Shown: piece by piece, positions 33,520 through 46,939 of the stretch
How positions within the stretch are numbered: the first letter of the stretch is position 1
How the letters are laid out: each line of letters begins with the position of its first letter
From: Diphasiastrum complanatum
Lineage: Eukaryota; Streptophyta; Lycopodiopsida; Lycopodiales; Lycopodiaceae
Reading direction: 5' to 3'
Assembly: GCA_029204225.1 (NCBI GenBank)
Contig: CM055095.1
Coordinates: forward strand, 66,675,940 to 66,739,939
DNA: 64,000 bases
Made by a program: the position numbers and the translations under genes
The notes under the pieces: generated by a model
What the model was told of the DNA's origin: nothing
Databases searched by the model: none
The model's input: only the letters and a program-made list of their open reading frames with translations

Positions 33520-35003
33520 TACGACACTTCAAGTAGCAAACTTTGTCTTCATCTCCTTGCTTGATGAAGCCCTCGGGTTGCAGCATGTAGATGTCTTCTT
33601 CCAAGAATCCATTTAGGAAAGCATTAGTCACATCAAGTTGGAAAAGCTCCCATTTGAAAGAAGTAGCAAGACAAATGATCATTCTTATAGTGACAAGCTT
33701 AGCAACAGGAGCAAAAGTTTCATCATAATTATGCCTTTAGTTTGCAAAAAACTTTTTGCTACAAGCCTTGCTTTGTACTTATTAATGGATCCATCTTTAT
33801 TGTACTTCAATATATAAATTCACTTACAAGAAAGTGGTTTCTTCCCATATGGAAGATTCACAAGTTCCCAAGTCTGATTTTCTATCAAAGCATCAAACTC
33901 AACTTGCATAACATTTTTCCAAGATTGTGACTTCAAAACAAGATGGCTCTTCAAGCATAGTGGTCAAGAAAGTGTAGGAAGTAAATAGGATGAATGTCTT
34001 CCCTTTGCTTGCTCTTCTCAATACAGGTGAGCCTAGATGGCTCGGCCTTGTCCCTTGTAGACCTCCTTGGCCTTCTCGAATCCTCAGATATCGTCCTCAA
34101 AGTCTTTATCATCTTGAAGCTTCTCCTCGGCCTTTTCAAGATCTTTGACAACATGTGAGTGAGATGAGCTCTCATTCACTTTGGCATAATGAGATTCATC
34201 AAAGAGTACATCCCTACTTACTTTAACTTTCTTATAAATAGGATCATAGATCCTATATCCCTTGCTACAATCACTATAGCCAAGAAAAATGTCGTTAAAT
34301 GAAGTAGCATCTTCTTTCTTCCTTACTTCTAAAGAAATATGGACATAACAAATACATCCAAAGACTTTCAAATCTTTCAAATTTGGCTTTATGCCATACA
34401 AAGCTTCAAATGGTGTGATTTCACCAATGGCATAAAAAATTTGCATATGTAATAGCTTTTTCCCTAAAAAGAAATGGGTAGAGAGGCATCTAATCTCAAA
34501 GCTTTAGCTTATTCACACAAAGATCTATTCTTTCTCTTGGCCACAAGCACAAGTTCATTATCTTGGATTTCATCTCCAATTGAAGCCAATTCTTTGTTCA
34601 AAGATTTGATCCTAAGCACATACTATTGTGCACTCTCTCCACGTCCTTTCATGTTTTGAAGCACTTGATTTCTTAGCATGAGTATCCTTGAAGTGTTATT
34701 GGATTCATAAATGCCTTTTAATGAATTCCAAGCCTCCTTGGCTGAGATACAAGATGACACCTCTTTCAAGAGGTCATTGCTCACATTCATTTTGATGCAA
34801 TGTCAGGCCAATCTAGCCTTTCTCTTTTGTATCTAGCTTGCTCTCGTCCACCAAGAGGTTCATCTTCCTCATCTAGGACAATGTCAAAGAGATCATGGAG
34901 CACCAAAAGTGATTCCATTCTCACTTTCCAAATGGAATAATCAGTGGTAGTGAGACTCTCATTGGCTTCTAGCAAAAATCTACCCATGGATGAGTCAATC
35001 AAG
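33520..35003 (-). pseudogene. Internally deleted minus-strand copia relic
   Basis: Reading leftward from 35003, Gag begins near MGRFLLEANESL and DYSIWKVRMESLL. It runs to SLNKELASIGDEI and then jumps at about 34560 into the integrase region (VAKRKNRSLCE). The segment ALYGIKPNLKDLKVFGC with its linker follows at 34446-34084. RT begins LFQLDVTNAFLNG at about 33620. Stops and the missing central part of pol show it is dead. Its Gag resembles that of the element at 61914-63530. CACACGTGTG lies just upstream at 35068-35077. Confidence 0.9.
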
Positions 35004-35394
35004 ACAAATTCAATCTAGCTTAATCTAGATGCATTTATGACTACCATCCACATGTGGGAACGGGCTCCACACGTGTGGGATCAAGTTATGTACAAATGAA
35101 CTTAGATCTAAAAGCTAGAATTTGACAATTTCAACACTTCATATCTTGTTGTGATGTACTAATCTCTTTTCTTGCATTCAAATTGCAATGCACGTTGCTT
35201 ATATCATTTGACAAGGTCTTGAGGGAATAGATGTATTTTAAATAATATGAACATGCTCTTCAAAAGTCTGAATATATACAACTATATCATGCAAGAAAAC
35301 TACCACAAAACATTTCAAAATGGATGAAGAACATCATTCATCATTTTTTGGAAGGTTGCAAGTCAAAATGGTAAAGTCAAAAACTCATAGTGGA

Positions 35395-35660
35395 TGTATC
35401 TCATAAAAAGACCTATTTTAGATACATATCTTCTTTGATCATCATATGATGCTTGCCCCTTATCTGAGGTCAAACTTGTTGCAAAATTTTGCACCATTCA
35501 GATGATCCAATAAATCGTCTATCTTGGATAAAGGATATGTATTCTTGATGGTCATTTTATTTTATTTTTTATAATCAACAATGAAGCACAAGTCTCCATA
35601 TTTTTTACCTAGTAAGAGTAAGGGAGATTCACCAGACCATATGTGACCCATCCAAAGATA
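35395..35660 (-). pseudogene. Ty3/gypsy reverse transcriptase fragment
   Basis: The minus strand reads [39 protein letters not shown] and [10 protein letters not shown] with interspersed stops. These are the gypsy RT motifs (S.SPV..VKKKDG, VDYR.LN, T.K..YPLP.IDDLLD). It is the only clear gypsy sequence in a window dominated by copia. Confidence 0.85.
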
Positions 35661-35699
35661 ATTTTAAGGTTCTTGAGGAAATTCATCCTCTTCCTTTTG

Positions 35700-37600
35700 G
35701 CTTATATAGTATAAGAATAGTAGTGCATGATAGCTATTGGAAAGTGGTTCTACTTGATTGTCTACACCCCTAGAGGGAGAAATCCCACTATAATTTTGTC
35801 TAATCCTCCTAAAGACTATCCTAGGAAGAGAATCCTTTATGCTAAAATTATTACGAGGATTGCATTAGATATATTGAATGCAAAATTGCATACATTATCA
35901 ATCACAAAATCATCAATGAAGATAACATCTCCAAACAAGCAAAGAAAAGCATGATACTTAAAACTTCTTGAGCATTTTACAGAAGAAGCATCAAGCATAT
36001 TTACATTGCATGTTACTTTAATCAACAAGTCGTTATGCAATAAAATTAGACTATGAGTGACATAATCTTTCTTTAACAACTGCTTTTTACTAAACCAATC
36101 TTTGTTCAACATTAGAAACTTGTGGCATGTTAAGATACACTTCGCTAATGACACAAGATGAGTCATTTGCACAGCATGTGCATAAAGCCTGGAATGCACA
36201 GAAACATCACTTTTGAGTGAAAAATGTGAGTATCACTTACAAGATTATGTTGATAGTTAAAACACTCAAATCATCACTAGGGCCAAAGAAGTTACTAAAT
36301 CAAGATGGGACGATATACATGTTTTGGAAAAATTGAACACCAACAAGAGTGTTGCCCTTTGTCTATGCAACGATTTTGAGGTGAGCATAACCAAGAACAA
36401 TTAAATAAGGTTAATCCTCATGCAATATCAAACAATATCCTCAAAAGTACAAGTTGATGAATTCGAGAAATATACATATGATTGGGTTGAAGCGGTTATG
36501 GAAAGTGCTCCATTCTAATTAGTAGTGCACAACAACATCGGAACTTATCACACTATTGGCTTTTGATCAAGTCACAAGCCTTGAGGGAAGACCTAGTATA
36601 ACATGGGGGCCATCCACAACATCATATCCCACCAACACAACAATTGAGACACAAAAACCTATACCAACCCATTTTGAACTACCCACACCACAAGATTTTT
36701 ATCTAATGAAGAAGATTTTTCATCTCATCGAAGCTCATTGAGATGAATAAATGCACAATTTCACACTTTTTCAAGCTCATTGAAGATGATAAGGTGATCA
36801 CGGTGTTAACCATCAATGACTTCCAAAATTCCTTTCATACCTTTATGTTTCTCAAAGTCTATCTTCCATAACATGTCCCTGCCTCTCCCTACATTTGAAA
36901 TAGCCTAACAAGAGCATGATGGGCAACAAAGCCATCTAATCATATATTAGGATTTATGGAAAGTTTCCTCAGAGCGAATTACAACAAATAATAAAGTTCA
37001 TTTTATATTGAAGTATAAATAAGATTCTTTTCTAATCAGTTGCAGCATGTCATTGTAATTTCTTGAGGAATGCAAAACTATGCAGCTTCAATGCACTTAA
37101 AAATATATAAAAAGCCTTGTAAATCCTATTGCCACAAGGTGGTGCTTGATAGCATTGCCAAGCACACATGACCCGACACGAGACATGTAAAAACATATAA
37201 TGGCAAATATTCACAATTGGCATGGAGACTTTTGGAGCAAATTCATCTTACCCAAGGTCAAGAAAAAAGCAACAACTCCAAAGGATTTGACTTAGTGCCC
37301 AAGCAAACTACCAAATTATAGAGGAGTTTGTATATTGTACCTCATGATTTTGAAATAAATTCAGAGGATGCACTCTATTCTGTTCATATGTTGACACTCC
37401 GAGAGTACGAATTTGTTCATATGTTGACAGTACCAAGTTCATTATTGTATCTTGTGCTTTCGAGTTGGGTTTATCACCACCAAGCTTCTACAATTCAAGT
37501 TATTGCTGATTTTCCACCCTTTATTTCTTACAGCATAGTGTTTCCTCAAGTCCTGTATTTCCCATCGTGTTGGTAATACAAAGGCTATCTGTAAAAAGAG
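35700..37600. other. Repeat-like AT-rich stretch without a recognisable gene
   Basis: No frame shows a domain or exon structure. It may contain more of the gypsy relic, but no motif supports that. It ends at the 3' side of the carbonic anhydrase-like gene. Confidence 0.4.
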
Positions 37601-37629
37601 TGCTTGTAGATCAAAACCTCTGGCCTGTC

Positions 37630-39553
37630 TTAAAAGGCACTCACAGACACTTTTCTTTCATTCAGAGCCTGTACAGGTCGACTATTGGATCCCTGCACAC
37701 AAATTATGAAAGTTGATCTGATAAGTTGCCTTATTCAGTCCAAAACAACCTCTATAGAGCGATTTAGAAGAGCAAGTGCTTACCTCTAAGGCAACTCTAA
37801 ACAATGCCAACTGAATAGGAGACACTTTGTATATCTGTAAAGCAGAGCAGATAGCCAGCCTATTAACATGAATGATAAGTGTTCGGATTTTTGTAGGCCA
37901 AAACAAAGGGTAGAACATGGTAAGAAATGTTCTCGGAGAGAGATGGAGAGCTTACCGTGCTGACAATAGTCCATATAACACCTTCAGTACAAGGGGGAGT
38001 GGTCAAAGATCCCCCATATTGGTAGTAATGGTGTGTATCTGTAGGTTTGGAATAGATATTGACAGGGACGCCAGCCAATGCCTGGTTCTTTTTTAGTTTT
38101 CCAAGTTGCGATGTTACCTGCAAAAGGGTGCGGACCCAATGAGTTCCTTACAGTGAGTGGCTGGAATACTTAGCCAAAGAGCCCATTATTCAACACTCTG
38201 AAGCAATCCAGCACACAGTTTTCCCTTTTTATACCACTATAATACATGAATGCCAGTCAGATTTAGATGAGCACCTGTTCCAACACCGGGTTCTCTGCTT
38301 CGCCATATTCAAAAACAGCTACAATAATCGCATTAGCACCCTCCGGAGAAACGTGGAAAACTTGCATTTCCAAGGGGAATCTGAGCATAAACCGGAAAAT
38401 CAGTTTCACCAACACTGCCAAATTAGCAGGTAACACTGACCTGCCACTTTATATTGCACAGTTCATGACCACGAAGTTAATCATCTTAGCAATATCAGTT
38501 CAAACGAATCGCAAATGAATATGAAAAGAAGAAGTCTGATTAACGTACTCAACTCCATTGATAGTATGCTCGCTAGGGGAGTGGAAGTCAACATAAGCTA
38601 GGCTATAATTCACCCCTTTGATGATTAAGCTTCCTCCTCCTCGAATAACCTAAACAGATAACGTTGGGCTTTCATGAGAGAGCTCGAAACAATTGACATC
38701 ATCACTCAGCACAGTTCATTTAACAATTTCCAAAAGGGCAATAAAATATCACAGAGTGTAAAACACAACTTGAAAGAACAAGCTTTAAGCAACAATGGCT
38801 TTAGCCTTGAGATGGCGGCAGAAATAGCAGTCGCCGTGCCCTGAGAAGCTTACTTTGATTGTCCGACCATCGTTGGTAATTGTAGCATTGCTATACTCTG
38901 GAGCATTATCATATGTTAATGGCAGCATTCCCAGCTCCAAATCCTCCTCGAGCTCATACTTGTGAACATCAATGGGTGACTGCATTCTTCCACTTTTGCA
39001 TACAGCCCACCTAGGATCAAGATCAGCCCAGTGATCTGGTCCCTCGCTACTTTCGGAACAACTGTAGCTCCAATTGTCACCTAATGCCACAAACGCATCA
39101 TATTACTGTCAGAAAATAAAAGAAACCAAAAATGCACTTCGAAAGGTGATATATGCCTGAATACCGAGAAAAAAAACTATTACTACAAGTTAAAAAAGCA
39201 CACGCAGTTTTGAGGCAAGTGAAACTGAAGCGCAGAAATATAACACGATTTGAAAAGGATATGGCCATTCCGATTTCACAATGTGAAAATTCCTTACTTG
39301 CTAGATGACTTGAAGCTTCGTTGTAAAGGTCTGTAACACTTTTCAGATGGGTTTCATCCTGCATGCATTATTGGTTGCAATTTCAACTCACTGAGTAGAA
39401 TTTAAGCTAACCAGGTAATTGATAAACTTTAGATGAAATGTTTGATGGAATGTTTACAGTACCATGCAATACCTGTTGTGCAGAACTCCATCCCAAGCTC
39501 CACAAGAAGAAGCAATGATATAACACAAAGGCCCTTCTACAGGACACCATCAT
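37630..39553 (-). CDS. Alpha-carbonic anhydrase-like secreted protein lacking two zinc ligands
   Basis: Eight exons join in phase on the minus strand: 39553-39473, 39358-39298, 39080-38854, 38649-38549, 38380-38275, 38117-37956, 37834-37784, 37692-37630; 283 residues, normal family length. The first exon gives a hydrophobic signal peptide. Family motifs include GRMQSPIDV, SPSEHTING, SLTTPPCTEGVIW and the terminal NSRPVQALN. Active enzymes bind zinc with H-x-H...H. Here the first His is Asp144 (VDFHSPSEH), the second is His146, and the third is Gln163 (PLEMQVFH). Two of three ligands are thus lost, while the fold residues remain. Catalytic CO2 hydration is unlikely; a storage or binding role, as in dioscorin-like relatives, is possible. 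Start chosen at the first of two ATGs. Confidence 0.9.
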
Positions 39554-39846
39554 TGCTCTAATAACACTCACTTGCGTTTGAGCAGGAACAGAAATTTGTT
39601 TGCAAATGTATATTAGCCTTTCAAAGCAAAAATGAACCCATGCGTTTAGAGAGACAAAGTAGCAATGATCCCAAGACAATTTTGTGCTAAATCAAGAAGA
39701 AAATAGCAGCAGCAGCAGCTGTGAAAGCAACAAGCTTTTTCACAAAGAAGGAATCACGAGTCTCTCGTGAGTTGATTTTTATTCTTTATCTCTTTGAAAG
39801 GTTTCACATGTAAGAGTCAATCTATAATTTAGTTGCAACCATATAC

Positions 39847-40600
39847 TTGTGGGGCGTTAACATTCTTGATGTTAATGACAATGTTGATGACACTTTGGAT
39901 GGTGATGGTGAAGAAGCATCTTCAAGTCAAAAGCCAAGGAGTACATCAAGGCTCAGGCAAAAACCTTCAAGGCCCACATATGATGAGAATGGTAAGCAAG
40001 TGGAAGTTACTCATTTTGCATTACTCACATATTTTGGTGAATCTTCTTGTGTAAATGAGGCTATGCAAATGGATGGTGGTTTTCATGGATGGAAGAAATT
40101 AATGGATCTGGAAAAGATTTTTTTTTTCTATGGCTTTTATGGTCATGTGGAAGATCAAGAGATTGATCTTGAAGGGCTTCAACAACACAAAAAAAAAAGG
40201 TGGCAATTTGGAGCTAGTCAAGAGCATCAAAGAGAAGTCGAATGACAAAGATGGTTTGGATCTATTTTGCAGGTGTAGCAATTTCAAGTGAATGTGTGCA
40301 AAATTGTCAAAATATGGTGAAACTAGTTACATTGTTTTGCATTATTTTAATGTTAAAGTTGTACTAGAATTCTTGGCTATTTTTGCTTATGGAAATGAAA
40401 CTAAGGGAGGCTCATTATATCACTCTTTCATGGCTAAGTTCTCAAGTATTGAGTATATCTATGGCAATGGATGCTCATTCATGAATTTTCATGGTGGAGA
40501 CATATCAAGGAAGGACAAAGATGGAGGAGACATGCAAGCATTGGTTGATTACTCACATTTATTGTTTGGTTGTTGTTATTTTCTAGATAGTTCAAAGTTG
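39847..40600 (+). pseudogene. Copia polyprotein linker fragment
   Basis: A plus-strand frame holds RLRQKPSRPTYDENGK, then FALLTYFGESSCVNEAM and GWKKLMDLE, the acidic linker and pre-RT segment typical of copia polyproteins. A poly-T run near 40117 precedes loss of the frame. The following frame to 40600 is not recognised. Copia element 5 inserted at its right edge. Confidence 0.65.
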
Positions 40601-40604
40601 GAAG

Positions 40605-40936
40605 TGTTAGCCGAGTTTCTCTTACAATTCATGACTTTCCGCTTTTAGTAGTGTTTTCAAGTCTTTTGCTGCTTATATAATAGTGTGCATGAGTGCCAGA
40701 GCTTAACGGCACACGTAGTGTAAAGTTGGGACACACATCCTATAATGGAGACCGAACTGCCATGCAATGGTACCACACAAAAAATAGACTACGTATATAT
40801 ACCCTTAAGTCTCTTTTGTTAATACAGTTCAAAAGTGTTCTCTTGGGTTGGTGTGTGATCTCTCTTTCTTGCTTATCTAATTGATGATAGATTGCTTGCA
40901 AATTAGCTAACTATACTGCAAGTAAGATCCTTGACA
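40605..40936 (+). repeat. 5' LTR of copia element 5
   Basis: The LTR starts TGTTAG and ends TTGACA before TGGTATCAGAG. Shared phrases with the 3' LTR include GGCACACGTAGTGTAAAGTT. The 3' copy lacks about 150 bp of the middle part present here. Confidence 0.88.
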
Positions 40937-41022
40937 TGGTATCAGAGTCTGGGAGAGGAGCAATTTGGGGTTAGCTGAAAGCCGAATTCTGGGAGAGTTC
41001 GAGGAACCGTTTTGCATGTGCA

Positions 41023-41558
41023 TGTCATGTGCCAAATCTAAGCAAATAGCAATTACAATGGAAGTAAAGCTAAGAGCAAGAAAAGTACAAAGCATTCAAG
41101 ATAGCATATCCATAGAAAGCTAGAAACAATGAGATCTCAATGGAATCACATTAGCAATGAAAGAAAGAGTACAATCAATGTAAATGAGCATGGATTCATG
41201 TAGATAGGGCACATGAGACCTAGCAATGGAAATCCCTATGGCTCACATTCACAAGGAAGCTAGAAGCTCTCACTTGCAAATGAGCCAAAAGATCCACAAA
41301 TTGATGTCTCTTGCCCAGTTATAGACAATGCTCTTACTTAACTTAACATAACTATCTTGAAAGATAGTTAACCCTTGTTAAGTATTATTTAGTCTACATT
41401 GGGCCTTAAGTGGCCTATTATCCTTATTTATTACTTTGGAAGGGCCTAAAGAGGGAACAGCCTTGTTCTTAAGGCTAATAGCTCATTTTGGGCTTACAAA
41501 GCTTACAATGGATATTCTGATGCATTGATAAGCATATATGTACTAAAAGTACATGACA
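41023..41558 (-). repeat. 3' LTR of the nested LARD-like element
   Basis: This is a 536-bp LTR preceded by the GTGCA duplication at 41018-41022. It is the near-identical partner of 46940-47475. Confidence 0.93.
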
Positions 41559-42341
41559 CTCCCCTTAAACATTTTTGTCCTCAAAAATGAAGACTCTTGT
41601 TTGATCAGCTTGATCGCCTCGGTTAAGTAGTTATGATGGAGGATGTGTCATCGTAGAAAAATTACTGCTTCATTACAGATCCATAGTTGTCGAATTGAAT
41701 CCATTTTGCTAGCTTCATACTGTAATCCTTGTTCCCATGAAGAAGAAAAGATGGCCGAATAAGAGATGGATGAAACACCATATTGCTTTTTGACAGTCAA
41801 ATCACAATATCCTCGTTTGTCTGCTTCTTCGACATCGTAAGGTAGTCACTTTGTTGTTCAATCCAAATGCTTCAATGATAACCATAAGCCTTGCATCTGA
41901 ACTGTGAAGATCCTGCATGAAGAAATTATTGGCATAATCAATCCACAACTTAGGGACTAATATGCTTTGATTGATCATCTATGAAAATGATAAATGATAT
42001 TCTGAATGGACATTCATTTCCAAGAATATTGAGTGAATGAGATGCTTGCAAAGAGTAATGATATCCCTTTCACTCAAAGTCTCTACGAAAAATCTTTCGT
42101 AGGTTAGATCAACACGTTCAAAAATATTGATATTTCGAATATTTTGAACCACAAATTGGAAAGTGTGATATAATGGATCTTTGATTGTTTGTCCCATCTC
42201 ATAGCTAGGACAATTTCCAGTTTGTATAATACAAGTTTCATCACATTTCGTTGTGCACTCTATACTGAATGTGAAACATTCATACAGATCAGTTGTATCC
42301 TTGTCTGTTTATCCCATTTCACAAGATGTTTTAGACAAGTT

Positions 42342-43162
42342 TGTGAAAAATGCAAAAATAAGCTTGGTAGAGGACAAAAATCTTGTATATAGATAAACAC
42401 ACATTTGTGGAGCCTGTTCCCATTGTGAAAATAGTGTACTTGTCATGTACCATAATCATATAGGATTTAATTCAAGTTCTAGTGGCTAAAAAGGCCAAAA
42501 ACTAGTTTTCTAGACATATGACACATGTCATCAATCTATTGCTTGCATGAGCCACATACTTTGGTTAGGTGTCACATCCCATGTGTAGAGGACAGCTCAC
42601 ATGTGTGGAATAAGCTGAAGTAGACAAATTTTGACTTCTAGAAGATTTTCAAGTAGATCTCCATATAGAAGGAAAATGGACCAAAAGTGCTCAAAATAGA
42701 AGGTTTTGTCCAAGTGTCAATTTTGCATGATGAATCATCATATGACAAAGCAACTTCACACATGTGGGATCAAAGGGATGATCAGTACCACGAGCTCCCA
42801 CTTATTGTATATATAGAGCCACATTTGGCCATAATCAGTGTGAGACACCAATCTTGGTTTTGGAAGCAATTTTGAGTGATTCTCTCCATTTGTCTACATT
42901 TGTTTTGATTGTTTTGAGGTTCTATCAATGTGTACTTGATTTTCAGGTTGGAGTCCGTACCCTGACAGGGTTTCACACGTGTGAAACCAGCAAGTACATT
43001 TACCTTCAATAAATGATTGTTCTTGTTTGGATTTCATGTCTAGAATTGATCTAGATTGATCTTAATCTTATGTAGATTGATAGATCAAGTAAATCTAACA
43101 TCCAATCCCTCTTGAGGATCAGATTAGGATCCACTCTTGGTCCTTTTTGTACTTTTTGCACA
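42342..43162 (+). repeat. Solo family-2 LTR inside the LARD-like element
   Basis: The segment is the reverse complement of the LTRs at 5409-6229 and 9347-10152. It begins TGTGAAAAATGC and ends TTTTTGCACA. Flanks share AGTT, an imperfect target duplication. No internal domain accompanies it, so the rest was probably removed by LTR-LTR recombination. It contains CACACGTGTG at 42974-42983. Confidence 0.9.
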
Positions 43163-43290
43163 AGTTTTTTGGTTGAATGTGATGTGATAATTTTGGTGAT
43201 CTCAAGGAAGATAGAGTCCTTGAGTGATTTTCCCCATTGACAACTTCTTTGCCTGAATTGGCCCTTGTACTGCTCAATTGAAGATCAATA

Positions 43291-44775
43291 TTAAAAACAA
43301 AAGTAGTCCTCATAATCCTCCGCATCATGTTTGTTGTCCTCAGTTGATTTTCGATGTCCTTGCATTGACATTGTATTTACAATTGGAATTTTTTGGGTCG
43401 ATTCAAACTGGTAATTACATTTATGTTGCTGATCTTGTGTACATTCTATAGCAGTGCATAGATGTTGATTGTCCATTTCCTGTGAATTCAATGGGGAATC
43501 AAGAGCTATTGATGAAGTTGGCTGATCCATCTGTTGAATAGGCTTTTCAATCATTGGTAACTGTTTTTCCTCGTCAAATTGCACTTCTGGTTCATCCTCT
43601 GATGATGTTGATGAAGAATCATCAGATTCGCTTGAATTCATTTCCTGCATTGGATCTCCCATACCAGACATTTCCTCTTGATCACTACCATTTTGATTCC
43701 CAAGACATGATTGTAGCAAGTTCCCAATGTTGACTGTTCCTTCTGGAACAGTATCAATGTGTTCTCCTTGATTTGAGTCGTAATTTTCTCTATCAGATTG
43801 TTCATCATCCTCAAAATGTTGAATCCTTGAAGCTTCACCTCTTTCTTGGACATTTTGATGAACATTAGTTGGCACACCTTTGGCTGCTATAGATTGTTGT
43901 GCTCGTTGTTCCAACGTTCTTCTATCATTTCTAAGTCCAACCAGATATCTAGTATGACTCTGTAATACCTGTTTTTCCTTGTCCATGTCAATTCTCTGGA
44001 CATCTTGAAAAGGTGTTACATTTTGTGATGGAGATTGTAGCTGGAATGAAGTAGATGGCTCGTTACATCTTTGATCAGCTCCCACAATTTTGTCTTGCCC
44101 ACCAGCTAGGCTAACAAACAATCTTGTCCATTTTACCTCATCATCTTGCCGATTCTGTTTCCTTACTTGCCGATCTTGTCTCATTTCTTGCAACATTCCA
44201 ACTATCAGATCTTGTGTGGCCTATAGTTTACCTAGTACATTTTCTTATTGGTTCAAAACCTGCAGATCTTCCATCACTTCTTCAGTAGGGCTCAATTGTC
44301 CAGTGAACAATAGTAATGATGAACCACAATGTGTATGAGGAGTGGCATTATTGATTGTGCTATTCTGTACGCAATGTTGTACAGGAGATGACGATTGTTC
44401 AAGTTGGCATGTAGAACTCATGTACCACAGTGCGTGCTCATCACCTTGTGAATTGCGATAATGTTTTGATTGTCGTGAATATAGCTCGTCATCACTATCA
44501 CTACTATAAAAACCACCATCAATGCCAGATTGATTTGACTGGTGTACCTCATGGTTTTTATTTTGGTCAGAATAGTTTTCATCATCACTCAAACAGTCTC
44601 CATATGAGTCGTGTTGCTCATATTGATCTGAATTATTGTCATTGTGCCCCCCATACTGATAATATTTATCTGAAATACCATCATTTTGTTCCTTGTACTA
44701 ATAATCACAATATGATTGGTCATCACATTCAGATTGATTATCAAATTCCACCTCATAATCAGAATCAAAATCCAT
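43291..44775 (-). pseudogene. Acidic Asp/Ser/Gln-rich frame of the LARD-like element
   Basis: From the ATG at 44775 one frame of 495 codons runs to 43291 with only three stops (TAG near 44698, TAA near 44250, TAG near 44224). The last 301 codons are uninterrupted. The product would be very hydrophilic: repeated Asp/Glu/Ser/Tyr/Gln runs such as SSDSDDEL and SSESDDSSSTSSEDE, with a basic coiled patch (EMRQDRQVRKQNRQ) in the middle. It has no zinc knuckle and no Gag motif I recognise. Conservation of a single long frame in an element without pol suggests it once served the element, perhaps as an unusual Gag. Confidence 0.5.
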
Positions 44776-45399
44776 TTTGACAAATCAAAGGAGAATATGA
44801 GTCTGTAAATTTATAAAGACCCTTATAAAAAAAATTGCGAAGTTAGATTTTTGCAAAAAAAATAAGATCTTGACAGTTTCTCCACCCACTTAAAAATCAG
44901 AGATCTACGATGAGTAAAATTGAGAATGGCAAAACCTTGAAGTTCATATGAAACTGAGGACTTTTTTTCTTTTTACAGCATCGAATTCTGAACTCAAACT
45001 GAAAAGATATGGAACTTCAAAAATAACTAATAAAAAATACGTAAAATCTGACTCAAGAAAAGGGGTCTTAAATTAAATTTGAAAAGTAATAATGATACAA
45101 TCAGGCTCATCTTTTTGATCACTTTTCGTTTTTATAGCACTGAGATCTGAGCTCAAACAAAGAAGTTATGGGCGCTCAAAGAATGAGAAGGAAAAAACGG
45201 GCATTCAACTTAGGAAAAGGGGTTGTAAAAATTTTACAAACTGGATTGTATAAACCTTGAGATCCATGAATTGTTTTGGTGCTAGAGAGAAATTGCAAGA
45301 ACCGTAGGAGATTAAGAAGTTTTACGATAAAAATTTTAACGGCTGTCTATATGGTGCATTTGGGTGCTCGTGAAGGATTGTGGGCAACCCTAAAAAAAA

Positions 45400-45765
45400 A
45401 ATTTCAGCAGCGAATAGGTAGAGAGAGAAAAGAGGTAACGAATAGGGGTAGAGCAGGTAATCGAAGGAGAGAGAGGTAGAGAGAGAAAATCTTAACCGAC
45501 GCACTTAGAGAGAGGAAATCTCAACCGATGCACTCGTAGAGAGAGAGAAAAAGGGGTAGAGAGAGAAGATCTCAACAGATGGCTTCGTAGAGAGAGAAGG
45601 GATGTAGCCGACGTCTCTACGGTAACCGACGTTTCCTCAACCGATGGCTTCGTAGAGACAGAAGGGATGGCTTCGTAGAGACAGAAGGGAGGTGACCGAC
45701 GTGGGGGGTAGAGAGAGAGCGAAGGTGATCGAAGGAGAGAGAGGGAATGTAAGCGAAGTGAAGGA
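45400..45765. repeat. Degenerate purine-rich minisatellite in the LARD-like leader
   Basis: Units built from CGTAGAGAGAGAA, CTCAACCGATGGCTTCG and CCGACG recur roughly every 30-45 bp. They give nearly uninterrupted GA-rich runs on the plus strand. Frames across it are low-complexity and not genes. Confidence 0.75.
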
Positions 45766-46939
45766 ATTCTTTGAGGAATCAGATCGCGATGGTGAGAGTG
45801 AGCAATCTGTCTGCAAGCAGACCAAAATTGTAGACTTCTTTTCTTTCTCAGAGGACATCCACGTTTAGATTTGAATCGAGAAGGGAGTGGATCTCAGATC
45901 ACTTACGTGACATTCAGAAATTATGAAAATTGTCATCAGCGAGCGGGTGGTCGGAATTGTTCGAATGCTGAGCAGGAGCTGTTTCTTGTTCATTGATGCA
46001 GAGTGGCTCCAACCCGAGCTTGCAGGACAACACTGCCAATTACAACGGGCGATGCAGTTGTAGATTCTGCTTGAACCACTTGGATCCTTGCTGCCGCGGC
46101 CTAGATCCGTGAATTGAAAGTTCATGTTTGATCTAAATAGTGCTTTTAATCATAACACATTACATGAGAGCCAAACCATCAAAACGATTGGCGATACTAT
46201 CGTATACTCCAAATATGCTGGAACTGAAAAAATGCGTGAAGGAGGAGGAGAGAGAGGGAGCGAGAGAATAAGGGTTAGGTTAGGTCGCGTAGGTTAGGGC
46301 TGTAGGTAGGTAGGGTTAGATTTGGTTTGGTTTTTTTTTTTTAAATCAAACTTCAAATTGAAGAAATCCAAAAAAATTTACAACGGACATGAAACTTCAG
46401 AATTGAAAACTGAAGTGATTCTCTCTCACTTGGAAAGAATCCACCAAAAAAAAATTCGAAGAAAGAAAACTAACAAAACTAGAGCTACAAATCAAGATTT
46501 GTCATGACTTTTTGGATACTAATCCAAATGACCTGCCATATAGATCAGATCAAAGCTAATAGAATGCTCTAAAATTCTATGAAAGAACCTAGAAATAAAA
46601 ACTCAGATCAAATCTGAAAAATTCAAATCAAGTGAAGACAAAATTCTAGTCACCTATTTTGATAGCTTTTGGAAAAAGTGCAATAACTTTTGCAACTCTT
46701 ATCCAAATGGCTTGAAAATTAGTGCAAATGAAAGCTGAAACAAAGCTCTACAAAGGTTTGGAATCAAATTAGAAATAAAAAACAAAATTGAATGTCAAAA
46801 ATTCATCTGAACAGAACTGAAAAATTCAATGTTAAAAATATAACATAAAGAAAGCTACAAAAACAATAAACTCATCAAATCTAATGGAATCCTCATAGAA
46901 TCATCATGAATCATGGATCTATGCTCTGATACCAAGAAA

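Noticed and set aside
45276..45479. Basic open frame near 45.3 kb
   Set aside because: It is produced by the GA-rich minisatellite and has no start context or family likeness.
46262..46320. Telomere-like GGTTAG/GTAGG words
   Set aside because: The words are irregular and few, unlike a plant TTTAGGG array, and lie in the leader of the LARD-like element.
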